From Paenibacillus xylanexedens (GTDB taxonomy: Bacteria; Bacillota; Bacilli; Paenibacillales; Paenibacillaceae), in contig NZ_JAGIKV010000027.1 in NCBI RefSeq assembly GCF_017874615.1, positions 1-64,000 on the forward strand: a stretch of DNA of 64,000 nt, in the 5' to 3' direction. A program made the position numbers and the translations under genes. The number at the start of each line of letters is the position of its first letter. Within the stretch, counting starts at the first letter, position 1. Below are positions 35,162-44,165 of this stretch, piece after piece. The notes beneath the pieces are model-generated. The model saw only the letters and a program-made list of their open reading frames with translations. It made no database searches and was not told where the DNA came from.

Positions 35162-36771
35162 TTGTAGATGACGAGGAGATTATTACGGATAGTCTCTATG
35201 AAACGTTCGCCAGACATATACCCGAACAGCTTGATGTATGTAAGGCCTACTCTGCAACAGAAGCATTGTCCTGGATGCAACGTTCGAGAATTGACATTGT
35301 TCTAACGGACATCCGTATGCCGGGTATGAGTGGGTTGGAACTGACAGAGCGGATTCAAGCCAGTTGGCCGAATTGTCGTGTCATTTTTCTGACAGGACAT
35401 AGCGATTTTGATTATGCATATCAAGCTTTTCAGATGGCTAATGTGCGTTATTTGCTCAAAACGGAAGGTTATGACAAGGTGATGTCTGTTGTAGAAGATG
35501 TGATGGAAGAGATCCGGCAAAGTCACAGCATGGTTGAGTTGTTGGAACATTCTCATAAAGTTAATTCGCAGCTTGCACTGATACAGCAAAAAGAGTATTT
35601 ACGGAAGTTACTTCAAGACTGTACAGCGGTTATAGATTCTACTATGCATATGCAGGACGAATTATCCAAACGAGATATAAGATTACAGATCAACTCGCCT
35701 GTTTATCTCATACTGGGTCGGTTCAATAATCTGCCAGAAAAAGGTTCGGACCTCACACAAGTTCAAGAATCTGTGCGCATTATCGGCTCTTCTCTGATGA
35801 ATGAACGTACAGTGTGCGCAAGTGTAACGGACCATTATGGGGATACGATCTGGCTGCTTCAGCCGAAGCAGGAGGAAGAGATGACAAATGATAAACTTGT
35901 GCGATTTCTAGAAGGTACACTGGAACTGGTACAGGAAGCATGCATGGTCTCACTCGGCGTATCCATTGCTTTTTCATTAAGTAGTCGCAGTTGCAATTGG
36001 TCCGAGTTAACCAAACAATATGAACGTCTGAGATTACTCCAGTGGATGAAAATTGGGGATGGTGTATCCATGGTACTCACGGACCATCGTAATGATCTCT
36101 CATCTGATGTACCCAAAGAATCCATGCGGATCTCAAACCGGATCGAGATTATGTCAGGATATTTGGAAACGGGACGAATTCAGCCATTTTACGATATATT
36201 TGAGGAGCTTGCAGGAGAACTGATGCAACAGGATATTACGATGGAACGTGCCATGGAGACATACTACAATCTGGCCTTATTATTGCATTCAACGATTAAT
36301 CGTTGGGGTCTTCAACAAAAGATCCCGGATCAAAGAAGCTTGCTGCACTTAGGGGAGTATACCTGCATGAAGGATGCAGTACAATTTCTATATCGTGCTG
36401 CCGATGAATTAGTCCGCTACAAAAGATCAAATGAACAGGAACGCGCTAACGTTGTCATTCATTCCTTATGCAGTTACGTCAAGGAGAACCTGGAGAAAGA
36501 TCTCTCTCTGGTGAGACTGGCAGAACTTCATCATTTTAATCCATCCTATCTGTCGCGATTCTTTAAGCAGGAAATGGGAATAAACGTGTCAGAGTTCATT
36601 GACGACTGCCGAATACGGAAAGCCAAAGAATTGCTTCAGAACACAAATCTTATGGTGCGTGAGGTCGCACTTCAAGTGGGGTACGAGGCTGCCCATTCAT
36701 TTACCCGACTTTTTAAGAAAATAACGGGAATGACTCCCCAAGAATACCGGGAATCCCTTTTGGTACGTTAA
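35146..36771 (+). CDS. Response regulator with AraC output domain, YesN-like
   Basis: A regulator of 541 residues. The receiver (1-125) has LLIVDDEE, the phosphorylated Asp at D55 in DIVLTDIRMPGMSG, and the conserved Lys in RYLLKTEG. A middle region of about 300 residues has no clear family. The C-terminal AraC domain reads LSLVRLAELHHFNPSYLSRF and VREVALQVGYEAAHSFTRLF. The ATG at 35146 has GAGGGGG upstream. Targets are unknown; the GH43 genes upstream or the transport array downstream are candidates. Confidence 0.92.
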   Translation: MYRLLIVDDEEIITDSLYETFARHIPEQLDVCKAYSATEALSWMQRSRIDIVLTDIRMPGMSGLELTERIQASWPNCRVIFLTGHSDFDYAYQAFQMANVRYLLKTEGYDKVMSVVEDVMEEIRQSHSMVELLEHSHKVNSQLALIQQKEYLRKLLQDCTAVIDSTMHMQDELSKRDIRLQINSPVYLILGRFNNLPEKGSDLTQVQESVRIIGSSLMNERTVCASVTDHYGDTIWLLQPKQEEEMTNDKLVRFLEGTLELVQEACMVSLGVSIAFSLSSRSCNWSELTKQYERLRLLQWMKIGDGVSMVLTDHRNDLSSDVPKESMRISNRIEIMSGYLETGRIQPFYDIFEELAGELMQQDITMERAMETYYNLALLLHSTINRWGLQQKIPDQRSLLHLGEYTCMKDAVQFLYRAADELVRYKRSNEQERANVVIHSLCSYVKENLEKDLSLVRLAELHHFNPSYLSRFFKQEMGINVSEFIDDCRIRKAKELLQNTNLMVREVALQVGYEAAHSFTRLFKKITGMTPQEYRESLLVR

Positions 36772-36804
36772 CGGTAAATACTCTGGAATTGACCAAACCC
36801 AAAC

Positions 36805-36855
36805 AACCACAAAAAAACGCAGGAAGTAGAATACATCCTGCGTTTTTTTGTGGTT
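36805..36855. terminator. Strong bidirectional terminator
   Basis: A 20-bp perfect stem: AACCAC, an A-run and ACGCAGGA on the left pair with TCCTGCGT, a T-run and GTGGTT on the right. It works on both strands and separates converging regulator genes. Confidence 0.9.
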
Positions 36856-36895
36856 ATTATCTAATTGATAAACAAACCGATTCGGCGACCCACCT

Positions 36896-37663
36896 TTAGG
36901 CCGTGTGGATTTTTTGTCTTCTATAAGCATTGGGACTCGATCCGGCATACGCTTTGAACTTTTTATAGAACCAATCAATATCCTTATAACCTACCTCAAT
37001 AGCAATCTCATATATTCGCAGATTCGTGGAAGACAACAACTGCTGTGCCTTTTCCATACGTTGCTGGAGCATATAATCATTGAAAGACATCTTCTCTTCC
37101 AGCTTGAACTTCTGTCCAAGGTACGCACAGTTAAAATGAAGCATGTCAGAGATCTTCTTCAGCGTGATTTCATCACTCAGATGATCCCGTACATAGGCCT
37201 TAACGATACGAATAACATGACTGGAGTGCATGGGTTTACCGTTCATTTGAACGGGTGTTTTGAAGAACGACGACGTTTTGTGTGCCGGGTCGGTTTCAAG
37301 GTGGGATCTAAGTCCATGCAGACTGTTAAGTAAAGAAGAAGGACTAACGGGATACGGGAGATAATCATTTACCTGATACGTCAGGGCTTTGCGTACAAAC
37401 CTGAAGTGATCTCTTCCACCCATCAGGAGGATAGGTATCTGACTTTTTTTTCGAATGTCATTGCATAACCAGAGCCCCGCGGTATCAAACCTCTCTGTAT
37501 GTACCATAACAAGGGAAAAGTCTCGTTCTGACAATGCGGTCAAAGCCTCGGCCGATGAGAACACACAATTTGCGATAGTATATTGAGCTTTGCTCCGTAG
37601 CAACATCTGTTGCAACTCTCCGCACAAACGACGGCTGAAATCCACAAGTAAAATATCATACAT
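36896..37663 (-). CDS. AraC-family regulator with a degenerate receiver domain
   Basis: A protein of about 255 residues. The N-terminal 120 residues have the outline of a receiver domain (YDILLVDFSRRLCGELQQML), but the expected phosphorylated Asp position reads LVMVHTERFDTAG with His55 in place of Asp, and the conserved Lys is lost (NDYLPYPVS where DYLLKP is usual). The C-terminus is a normal AraC output: ITLKKISDMLHFNCAYLGQK and IYEIAIEVGYKDIDWFYKKF. So it probably acts without phosphorylation. The ATG at 37663 is preferred over a GTG at 37678. It is divergent from the large transport array and a candidate regulator of it. Confidence 0.87.
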   Translation of the reverse strand: MYDILLVDFSRRLCGELQQMLLRSKAQYTIANCVFSSAEALTALSERDFSLVMVHTERFDTAGLWLCNDIRKKSQIPILLMGGRDHFRFVRKALTYQVNDYLPYPVSPSSLLNSLHGLRSHLETDPAHKTSSFFKTPVQMNGKPMHSSHVIRIVKAYVRDHLSDEITLKKISDMLHFNCAYLGQKFKLEEKMSFNDYMLQQRMEKAQQLLSSTNLRIYEIAIEVGYKDIDWFYKKFKAYAGSSPNAYRRQKIHTA

Positions 37664-37742
37664 GAAGCAATACCTCACCTTCTGCTGAATTGTAATGCGC
37701 TAGATTAACTGAAATTTGACTTAATTTCATTATGGTAATAAA

Positions 37743-37756
37743 AGAAAGCGCATACA
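37743..37756. promoter_or_regulatory. cre-like site upstream of the large transport array
   Basis: AGAAAGCGCATACA matches the cre consensus with mismatches at positions 1 and 10. It lies in the 259-bp gap between the divergent AraC gene and the first binding-protein gene. Tentative. Confidence 0.35.
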
Positions 37757-37937
37757 ATGTGCATATTTTTGTAGACAGTGCATTTCTTTACCAATTAAAA
37801 CCTATAATGAACTTTGCTCGTGCAAAATTACGCAAATCTATATTCAGTCCGGGTAAACATCTGTATTTCGGCAGGTTGTTTGCGCTTTCATTTGAACGAT
37901 ACACTGTGATAGCAAACGACAATCAGGGGGGAAGACG

Positions 37938-39293
37938 ATGAGAAAAAACAAGTTCATGCTACTGAGCCTGGTATTTGCGGTCTTGTTGGTAATTGCTGCA
38001 TGCAGTTCTGCACCTACCGCTCAACCCGAGCCGGAAAAGACAACACCACAGGAGGAACAAAAACCCGCGGAAACCGAGCCAAAGAATGAAAACTCCACGC
38101 CAGAAATGGACTTTGACATGGGTGGCAGAACGATCAAGGTTGTTGCTTGGTGGGACATGGAAATACAGGGGAACAACCCGGACAACATTCAACGCCTTGA
38201 GAATCTCGAAGCGCTGAAGAAAAAACACAACTTTAATATTGAATATGTTTCCATCGATTTTGGTGAATATCAGGAAAAAGTAGTTGCTTCCCTGATGGCC
38301 GGTGAACCGCTTGGCGATCTGGTGAGACTGGGCAAAAACTATGCCATTCCGGCATTGACCAAACAGGATCTGTTATGGCCGGTGGATGATTATATTAAAA
38401 ACGACAAGGTATTCAACCAGAAAACAACCAAGGAATACATGCAGTATGAAGGCAAAGGTTACGGCTTTACCGAGGACCAGTCCTCGTTTATCAACGGGAT
38501 TTTCTATAATCGCACACTCATGCAAGAGCTCGGCTTGAAGCCACTTCAGGAGTATGTGGATGCCGATGAATGGAACTGGGATACGTTTATCAGCGTTGCC
38601 AAGCAAGCGAACAAAGATCGAAACAATGATGGCAAGCTAGACACTTGGGGACTCGCTCAAACGGGCTTGCTGGAACCGATTCTGTATTCCAACGAGGCTT
38701 CTCTGACCAAAGAAGATAAGCAGAACCTGGAAGATCCAAAAACGAAAGAAGCGTTGAACTTCCTGTCCAAACTGGCTACCGAGAAGGTCGGCAGAGCTTC
38801 TGAGGGCGGCGATTGGACAGAGCCATCCACGTTCTTCCGTCAAGGCAACACCTTGATGTATTCAGGTGCCATGTACGAAGTTGAAGGTATTATGACGGAT
38901 ATGAAGGACTACGATATTGGTTTTGTACCGTTTCCAAAAGGTCCAAGTGCAACAGCGTATCACTCCGGTGAGTCACGTTACCAAGCTATAACGATTCCAA
39001 AAGCAGTAGAGAATCCGGAACAACTGATGTACATCTGGGAGAAAATTAATGAGATCGAATCGATCTATGAGTATCCGGGACAATCCACACTGGAGACACA
39101 TCTGACCGATGAAGCAGATATCAACAACGCCAGAGAGGTTGCGGAAGGTATGTTGGTTCTCGACCATAACACATTCCCGTCCTTGCCGTTCTGGGATTTT
39201 GATGGGGAACTCAAAGAAGGGGTATCCGTATCTACGCTGATCGAGAAATACAAGGCTCCTTTCCAGGCTGCGATTGATGAGGTTTACAAATAA
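37938..39293 (+). CDS. Sugar-binding lipoprotein (CUT1 SBP), first gene of the transport array
   Basis: A receptor of 451 residues. The signal peptide ends in a lipobox (VIAAC, Cys22), followed by a Pro/Glu/Thr-rich linker (about residues 25-55) that holds the domain off the membrane. The SBP_bac_1 domain reads GRTIKVVAWWDMEIQG, GEPLGDLVRLGKNYAI and TFFRQGNTLMYSGAMYEVEG. GGGGGG precedes the ATG. It is followed by a second, much larger binding protein and two permease pairs. Substrate unknown; an oligosaccharide is expected. Confidence 0.92.
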   Translation: MRKNKFMLLSLVFAVLLVIAACSSAPTAQPEPEKTTPQEEQKPAETEPKNENSTPEMDFDMGGRTIKVVAWWDMEIQGNNPDNIQRLENLEALKKKHNFNIEYVSIDFGEYQEKVVASLMAGEPLGDLVRLGKNYAIPALTKQDLLWPVDDYIKNDKVFNQKTTKEYMQYEGKGYGFTEDQSSFINGIFYNRTLMQELGLKPLQEYVDADEWNWDTFISVAKQANKDRNNDGKLDTWGLAQTGLLEPILYSNEASLTKEDKQNLEDPKTKEALNFLSKLATEKVGRASEGGDWTEPSTFFRQGNTLMYSGAMYEVEGIMTDMKDYDIGFVPFPKGPSATAYHSGESRYQAITIPKAVENPEQLMYIWEKINEIESIYEYPGQSTLETHLTDEADINNAREVAEGMLVLDHNTFPSLPFWDFDGELKEGVSVSTLIEKYKAPFQAAIDEVYK

Positions 39294-39306
39294 GTATCAC
39301 GTTACA

Positions 39307-39342
39307 CGGGCAGAACGCACCAGTGAAGGTGCGGTCTGTCCG
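39307..39342 (+). other. Intergenic hairpin between the two binding-protein genes
   Basis: CGGGCAGAACGCACC (39307-39321) folds onto GGTGCGGTCTGTCCG (39328-39342) with one mismatch and one G-T pair. No T-run follows. Such hairpins often protect the highly expressed receptor mRNA while letting some transcription continue; this role is inferred. Confidence 0.55.
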
Positions 39343-39398
39343 GGTTAGTCAATCGTTCAGTTCTCTCAACGCTTATAGGAAAGGGGATACATTCAAAC

Positions 39399-42296
39399 AT
39401 GCGGTCACGTAAGAAAAAGGGACTAATCCTGGTGCTTGTCCTGGCCTTGGTGCTCTCCATATGGACACTATATCCATCGCGGGATCGTAATCCGGGAACG
39501 GTACATGCGCTTGAGGACTTTGAGGCGGTATCGGGAACCGAGGATTCATTCAGTTATGAGCATTATCTGACTGCTCATGACAATACGGCCAAACCGGATG
39601 AAATTGTACGCATCGAAGGCGAATCTTATGTTCAGGCAGAGGATGGGGAATTTGAGGTTGTGCAAGGGTACGCCGGATTAGACGGAAATGCCGTAATTAC
39701 GCCGGAAACTGGAACCATTCGCTGGGATGTTCCCGTTCAAGTGAGCGGTTTGTACAACATTCGCATTCACTATTATCCCGTAGAAGGCAAAAGCTCCGGG
39801 ATCGAACGCAGGCTTGAGCTTAATGGTAAGGTCCCGTTCAGAGGGGCCGATATTCTTCTGTTTGACAGGGTATGGGGGAATCGCGAGGATAACGTCCGGC
39901 AGGACGATCGTGGCAACGAGCTTAGACCAAGACAAGTGGAGCAGCCCGAATGGCAACTGACTTCCTTCAAGGACAGCGCAGGGTACTTCGAGGAACCGTT
40001 TCAGTTTTATTTTGAAAAAGGCAGTCAGAAGTTATCGCTCACCTCATTAAGAGAAAGCATGGCGATCGATTATATTGAGCTGTATCAAGAAAGCGAAGTT
40101 CCTTCCTATGCAGAGCTGGAGCAGACCTATGCCTCACTCGGCTTGAAACAATCGGCTCCTGTCATGCTGAAAGTTCAGGGGGAGGAAGCTGTTAGCAAAT
40201 CATCTCCTACACTGGCACCAATCTCGGACCGATCAAGTCCTTCACTCGAGCCTTATAATGTATCGAAAATTCGGATGAACGCCATCGGGGGCATTAACTG
40301 GAAACTGCCGGGCGAATGGATTGAATGGGAAATTGACGTGCCTGAAGACGGACTGTATCAACTGGCGCTTAAGGTGAAACAGGATCAATTGCGTGGCATC
40401 TATGCCACCCGCAGTCTGACGATTAACGGCGAAGTTCCATTTAAGGAAATGAAACGCATTCGATTTAACTACAGCCCGGCCTGGCAAACTCAGGTCTTGG
40501 GTTCGGGAGAGGATCAGCCATATCAGTTTCATCTGGAAAAAGGAAAACATCGAATCCGAATGACGGTTACACTTGGCGACATCGCTCCGCTGCTGCGGAC
40601 CGTGGAATCCAGCGTGCTGGAACTGAATGAGATGTATCGCAAAATATTAATGATCACCTCCAACAGTCCAGACCCACTGCGGGATTACCAGCTGGAACGG
40701 CGTATTCCGGAGATGATGGAGGTGTTTGAACGACAAGCTGACACCTTGCGTTCCGTTGCAGATTACCTAGAAAAGGCCACGGGTGAGCAAAGTGACAAAG
40801 TGGCCGTACTGCACGCTATGGTATTGCAGCTTGAAGATATGGCGGCCAGACCAGAGACGGTTCCAAAACGACTGGATACGTTCAAAATTAATGTAGGCGG
40901 TCTCGGCACATGGATACTATCGGTACGTGAACAGCCGATTACGTTGGATTACCTTGTTGTATCTCCGCCAGGTGAATCGCTGCCAAAAGCGGAAGCGAGC
41001 ACCGTCCAGCAGGTGAAGCACGAACTGGGCGCATATGTTGCCTCGTATACCGAAGATTACGACAGTATTGGTAACGTGGAACAAAAGAAGGATGCCATCA
41101 CCGTATGGATCACGACCGGACGGGATCAGGCCCAAGTACTGAAAGGCATGATCGACGATTCGTTTACCCCCGATACGGATGTATCTGTGCAGTTACGTCT
41201 CGTTCCGCCTAATATTTTGCTGCCCGCAACACTCTCGGGAGAAGGACCGGATGTTGCCATGCAGATGGGCGAAGACATTCCGGTGAACTATGCGATGAGG
41301 AATGCAACAGCGGATCTGAGCCAGTTCCCCGATTTCGAGGAAATTTCGGGCAGGTTCCGTGAAAGCGGATTGACACCTTACCGCTATAACGACGGGGTAT
41401 ATGCCCTTCCGGAGCAACAGCATTTTCCAATGCTCTTTTACCGCAAAGATATTCTGAATGAACTGGGCCTCGAACCGCCGAAAACGTGGCAAGACGTATA
41501 TAACGCCATCGCCGTGCTGCAGAAGCATAACATGGAGTTTTATCTGCCGATTGAGGATACGCTGAACAATGCCAACCTGGTTCCGAATTCAACCTTTGCG
41601 ATGTTGTTATATCAGAATGACGGAACGTTCTACACCGAAGACCAGAAGAAAAGTGCACTGGATTCGGAGATTTCAATGGACGCGTTCAAGCGCTGGACGC
41701 AATTTTATACCAATTACAAGTTTCCGCTCAAAGCCGATTTTCCGAACCGCTTCCGTACCGGGGAAATGCCGATCGGAATTGCTGATTACACCACGTATAA
41801 CATGCTGACGGTTATGGCTCCGGAAATCCGCAATCTCTGGGACTTTACGATTGTTCCGGGTACACAGCTTCCGGATGGGTCCATACGGCATGAAGTGGCC
41901 AGCGCTACGAGCGCGGTGATGATGCTCGAAAATGCTGACAACAAGGAAGCGGCGTGGAAGTTCATGAAGTGGTGGACTGCTGAGCAGACCCAGATTGAAT
42001 ACGGGAGAGAAATGGAAGGTCTTATGGGAGCGGCTGCCCGTTACCCGACGGCCAATATCGAAGCCTTGAAGCAATTGCCTTGGCCTGTGAAGGATTATCA
42101 AAATCTCGAGAAGCAATGGGAATGGGTACAGGGAATCCCGCAGCTTCCTGGAGGTTATTTCACGGGACGACATCTGGACAACGCCTTCCGCAAGGTGGTC
42201 AATGCAAATGAAAATCCGCGTGAAGCCTTATCGGACTATGTCTTGTACATTGATGATGAAATTGAGTTGAAACGCAAGGAATTTAATCTGAAATAG
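39399..42296 (+). CDS. 965-residue binding protein: beta-sandwich (CBM-like) modules fused to a CUT1 solute-binding domain
   Basis: A surface protein about twice the normal receptor length. Residues 1-25 form a signal or anchor segment (GLILVLVLALVLSIW, no lipobox). Two similar beta-sandwich-like modules follow, about 65-235 and 290-400; each has a RLELNGKVPF or SLTINGEVPF strand and an EKGSQKLSLT or EKGKHRIRMT strand, as in CBM6/35-type or DUF-type carbohydrate modules. A helical linker (about 405-490) leads to the SBP_bac_1 domain (about 560-965: AITVWITTGRDQAQVLKGMI, QQHFPMLFYRKDILNELGL). Permeases follow 19 bases later. It may capture polymer chains and hand them on. Confidence 0.85.
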   Translation: MRSRKKKGLILVLVLALVLSIWTLYPSRDRNPGTVHALEDFEAVSGTEDSFSYEHYLTAHDNTAKPDEIVRIEGESYVQAEDGEFEVVQGYAGLDGNAVITPETGTIRWDVPVQVSGLYNIRIHYYPVEGKSSGIERRLELNGKVPFRGADILLFDRVWGNREDNVRQDDRGNELRPRQVEQPEWQLTSFKDSAGYFEEPFQFYFEKGSQKLSLTSLRESMAIDYIELYQESEVPSYAELEQTYASLGLKQSAPVMLKVQGEEAVSKSSPTLAPISDRSSPSLEPYNVSKIRMNAIGGINWKLPGEWIEWEIDVPEDGLYQLALKVKQDQLRGIYATRSLTINGEVPFKEMKRIRFNYSPAWQTQVLGSGEDQPYQFHLEKGKHRIRMTVTLGDIAPLLRTVESSVLELNEMYRKILMITSNSPDPLRDYQLERRIPEMMEVFERQADTLRSVADYLEKATGEQSDKVAVLHAMVLQLEDMAARPETVPKRLDTFKINVGGLGTWILSVREQPITLDYLVVSPPGESLPKAEASTVQQVKHELGAYVASYTEDYDSIGNVEQKKDAITVWITTGRDQAQVLKGMIDDSFTPDTDVSVQLRLVPPNILLPATLSGEGPDVAMQMGEDIPVNYAMRNATADLSQFPDFEEISGRFRESGLTPYRYNDGVYALPEQQHFPMLFYRKDILNELGLEPPKTWQDVYNAIAVLQKHNMEFYLPIEDTLNNANLVPNSTFAMLLYQNDGTFYTEDQKKSALDSEISMDAFKRWTQFYTNYKFPLKADFPNRFRTGEMPIGIADYTTYNMLTVMAPEIRNLWDFTIVPGTQLPDGSIRHEVASATSAVMMLENADNKEAAWKFMKWWTAEQTQIEYGREMEGLMGAAARYPTANIEALKQLPWPVKDYQNLEKQWEWVQGIPQLPGGYFTGRHLDNAFRKVVNANENPREALSDYVLYIDDEIELKRKEFNLK

Positions 42297-42315
42297 AGGA
42301 AAGGGAGGGTAACGG

Positions 42316-43272
42316 TTGCAAGCTAAAACTACCAAGACAGCCGCCGCTCCTGCCGTCCATACCCGCCAGGTCGGCTGGTGGTCCCTATTGAAGCGGGATC
42401 TGTATCTCAGCAGGCATTATTATGTATTGATGGCACCGTTTATGCTGATTTTTTTCATGTTTACTGTCATTCCGGTCGGCATTTCACTCGGGCTCAGCTT
42501 TTTTCACTTCAATATGCTGGAGCTGCCGCGATTTGTCGGCTGGCAGAACTATTCCCGGCTTTTCCTGAACGATGACGTCTTTCTGATCGCGCTCAAAAAC
42601 ACGCTGCTTTTTGCCGTAATTACAGGCCCTCTCAGTTATATTGCCTGCTTTTTGTTTGCGTGGATCATCAATGAGCTGTCTCCTAAAATTCGGGCGGTCA
42701 TGACGCTGGTTTTCTATGCCCCATCCATATCGGGTAACGTCTTTTTCATCTGGCTGATCATCTTCTCGGGTGACAGCTACGGGTATATGAACGGCTTCCT
42801 GATGCGCCTTGGCGTCGTACTGGAACCAATCCAATGGCTCGCAGACGAGAAGTATGTACTGGCAATCGTCATTATTGTACAGCTGTGGCTGAGCCTGGGA
42901 ACCAGCTTCCTGGCCTTTATTGCAGGACTGCAAACCATTGATCGTTCTCTGGTTGAAGCAGGAACAGTAGACGGGATCAAAAACCGCTGGCAAGAGCTCT
43001 GGTACATCACCTTGCCTTCGATGAGACCGCAGCTGATGTTTGGTGCGGTAATGCAGATTACCGCTTCCTTCGCCGTAGCTGAGATCTCCATCGCACTGGC
43101 AGGTTTCCCGAGCGTAAACTATGCGGCACACACAGTTGTCACACATCTGATGGACTTCGGAACCATTCGTTTCGAGATGGGCTATGCCTCCGCAATCGCA
43201 ACGGTCCTGTTTGCCCTGATGCTGGGTACAAACGTTTTCACGCAAAAAATGCTTAGAAAGATAGGTGAATGA
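42316..43272 (+). CDS. Sugar ABC importer permease A (first pair)
   Basis: A membrane subunit of 318 residues in the MalF/UgpA-like group, with about six transmembrane segments (YYVLMAPFMLIFFMFTVIPV first). The EAA loop reads SLVEAGTVDGIKNRWQELWY, the contact for the ATPase. It starts with TTG at 42316 behind GGGAGGG. It overlaps the next permease gene by four bases, and the two would make one translocation channel. Confidence 0.92.
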   Translation: MQAKTTKTAAAPAVHTRQVGWWSLLKRDLYLSRHYYVLMAPFMLIFFMFTVIPVGISLGLSFFHFNMLELPRFVGWQNYSRLFLNDDVFLIALKNTLLFAVITGPLSYIACFLFAWIINELSPKIRAVMTLVFYAPSISGNVFFIWLIIFSGDSYGYMNGFLMRLGVVLEPIQWLADEKYVLAIVIIVQLWLSLGTSFLAFIAGLQTIDRSLVEAGTVDGIKNRWQELWYITLPSMRPQLMFGAVMQITASFAVAEISIALAGFPSVNYAAHTVVTHLMDFGTIRFEMGYASAIATVLFALMLGTNVFTQKMLRKIGE

Positions 43273-44150
43273 CGATGACCAGCAAAGTACGTGCCGTGTT
43301 TGGCATGCCAAAAAGGCTTAATCGGTCATTTACCGTCAGCCTGATGTTATTTGCATTGCTGGGCGTGTTCGGCTCCTTTATGGTGCTTCCGCTCATCTAT
43401 GCTGTTAACAATGCATTCAAGCCGCTGGATGAGCTGTTTATTTTTCCGCCGCGCTTCTGGGTGAACAATCCGACAACGGAGAATTTTGCCGATCTGATCA
43501 ACCTCATGGGCAATTCGTGGGTGCCGTTATCCCGCTATATTGCCAACACATTGCTCATTACGATACTTGGCACAGCGGGACATATTCTTCTTGCATCTGC
43601 AGCGGCTTATCCGCTGGCGAAGTATCGTTTTCCGGGTTCCAAAGTGTTGTTCACCATTGTCATTCTGTCCCTGATGTTCTCGCCGCATGTTACGGCGATT
43701 CCGAACTACATGGTCATGTCCTGGCTTGGCTGGATTAACACTCATGCCTCCATTATTGTGCCATCACTTGCGTTCTCGCTGGGACTTTTCCTGATGAAAC
43801 AGTTCATGGAGCAGATTCCCGATGCTTTGCTGGAGGCAGCCAAAATCGACGGAGCCAATGAATACCGGATATTTTGGAGCATCGTGATGCCCAATGTGAA
43901 GCCGGCATGGCTCACACTCATGATCCTGCAGTTTCCAGCGTTATGGGGAACGGATGGCGGGAGTTTCATTTACAGTGAAAATCTCAAAACGCTGCATTAT
44001 GCGCTCAGTCAGATTGTGCAAGGAGGGATTGCAAGAGCGGGTGTAGGTGCGGCTGTTGCCTTGCTGCTGATGATCGTACCGATCACCCTGTTTATCATCT
44101 CTCAGAGTAGTGTTATGCAGACGATGGCCACTTCGGGCATGAAAGAATAG
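43269..44150 (+). CDS. Sugar ABC importer permease B (first pair)
   Basis: The MalG/UgpE-like partner, 293 residues, six transmembrane segments. The N-terminal part shows LPLIYAVNNAFKPLDELF; the EAA loop reads ALLEAAKIDGANEYRIFW, and the C-terminus ends without an obvious regulatory extension. A start at the second ATG (43275) is possible. It is followed 15 bases later by the NHL-repeat gene, an unusual partner for a permease. Confidence 0.92.
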   Translation: MTMTSKVRAVFGMPKRLNRSFTVSLMLFALLGVFGSFMVLPLIYAVNNAFKPLDELFIFPPRFWVNNPTTENFADLINLMGNSWVPLSRYIANTLLITILGTAGHILLASAAAYPLAKYRFPGSKVLFTIVILSLMFSPHVTAIPNYMVMSWLGWINTHASIIVPSLAFSLGLFLMKQFMEQIPDALLEAAKIDGANEYRIFWSIVMPNVKPAWLTLMILQFPALWGTDGGSFIYSENLKTLHYALSQIVQGGIARAGVGAAVALLLMIVPITLFIISQSSVMQTMATSGMKE

Positions 44151-44165
44151 AAAGGAGGCAGCGAG

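Noticed and set aside
42484..43311. Long minus-strand frame of 275 residues
   Set aside because: It lies opposite two well-supported permease genes, is rich in Cys, His and Gln in an unnatural way and has no family resemblance.
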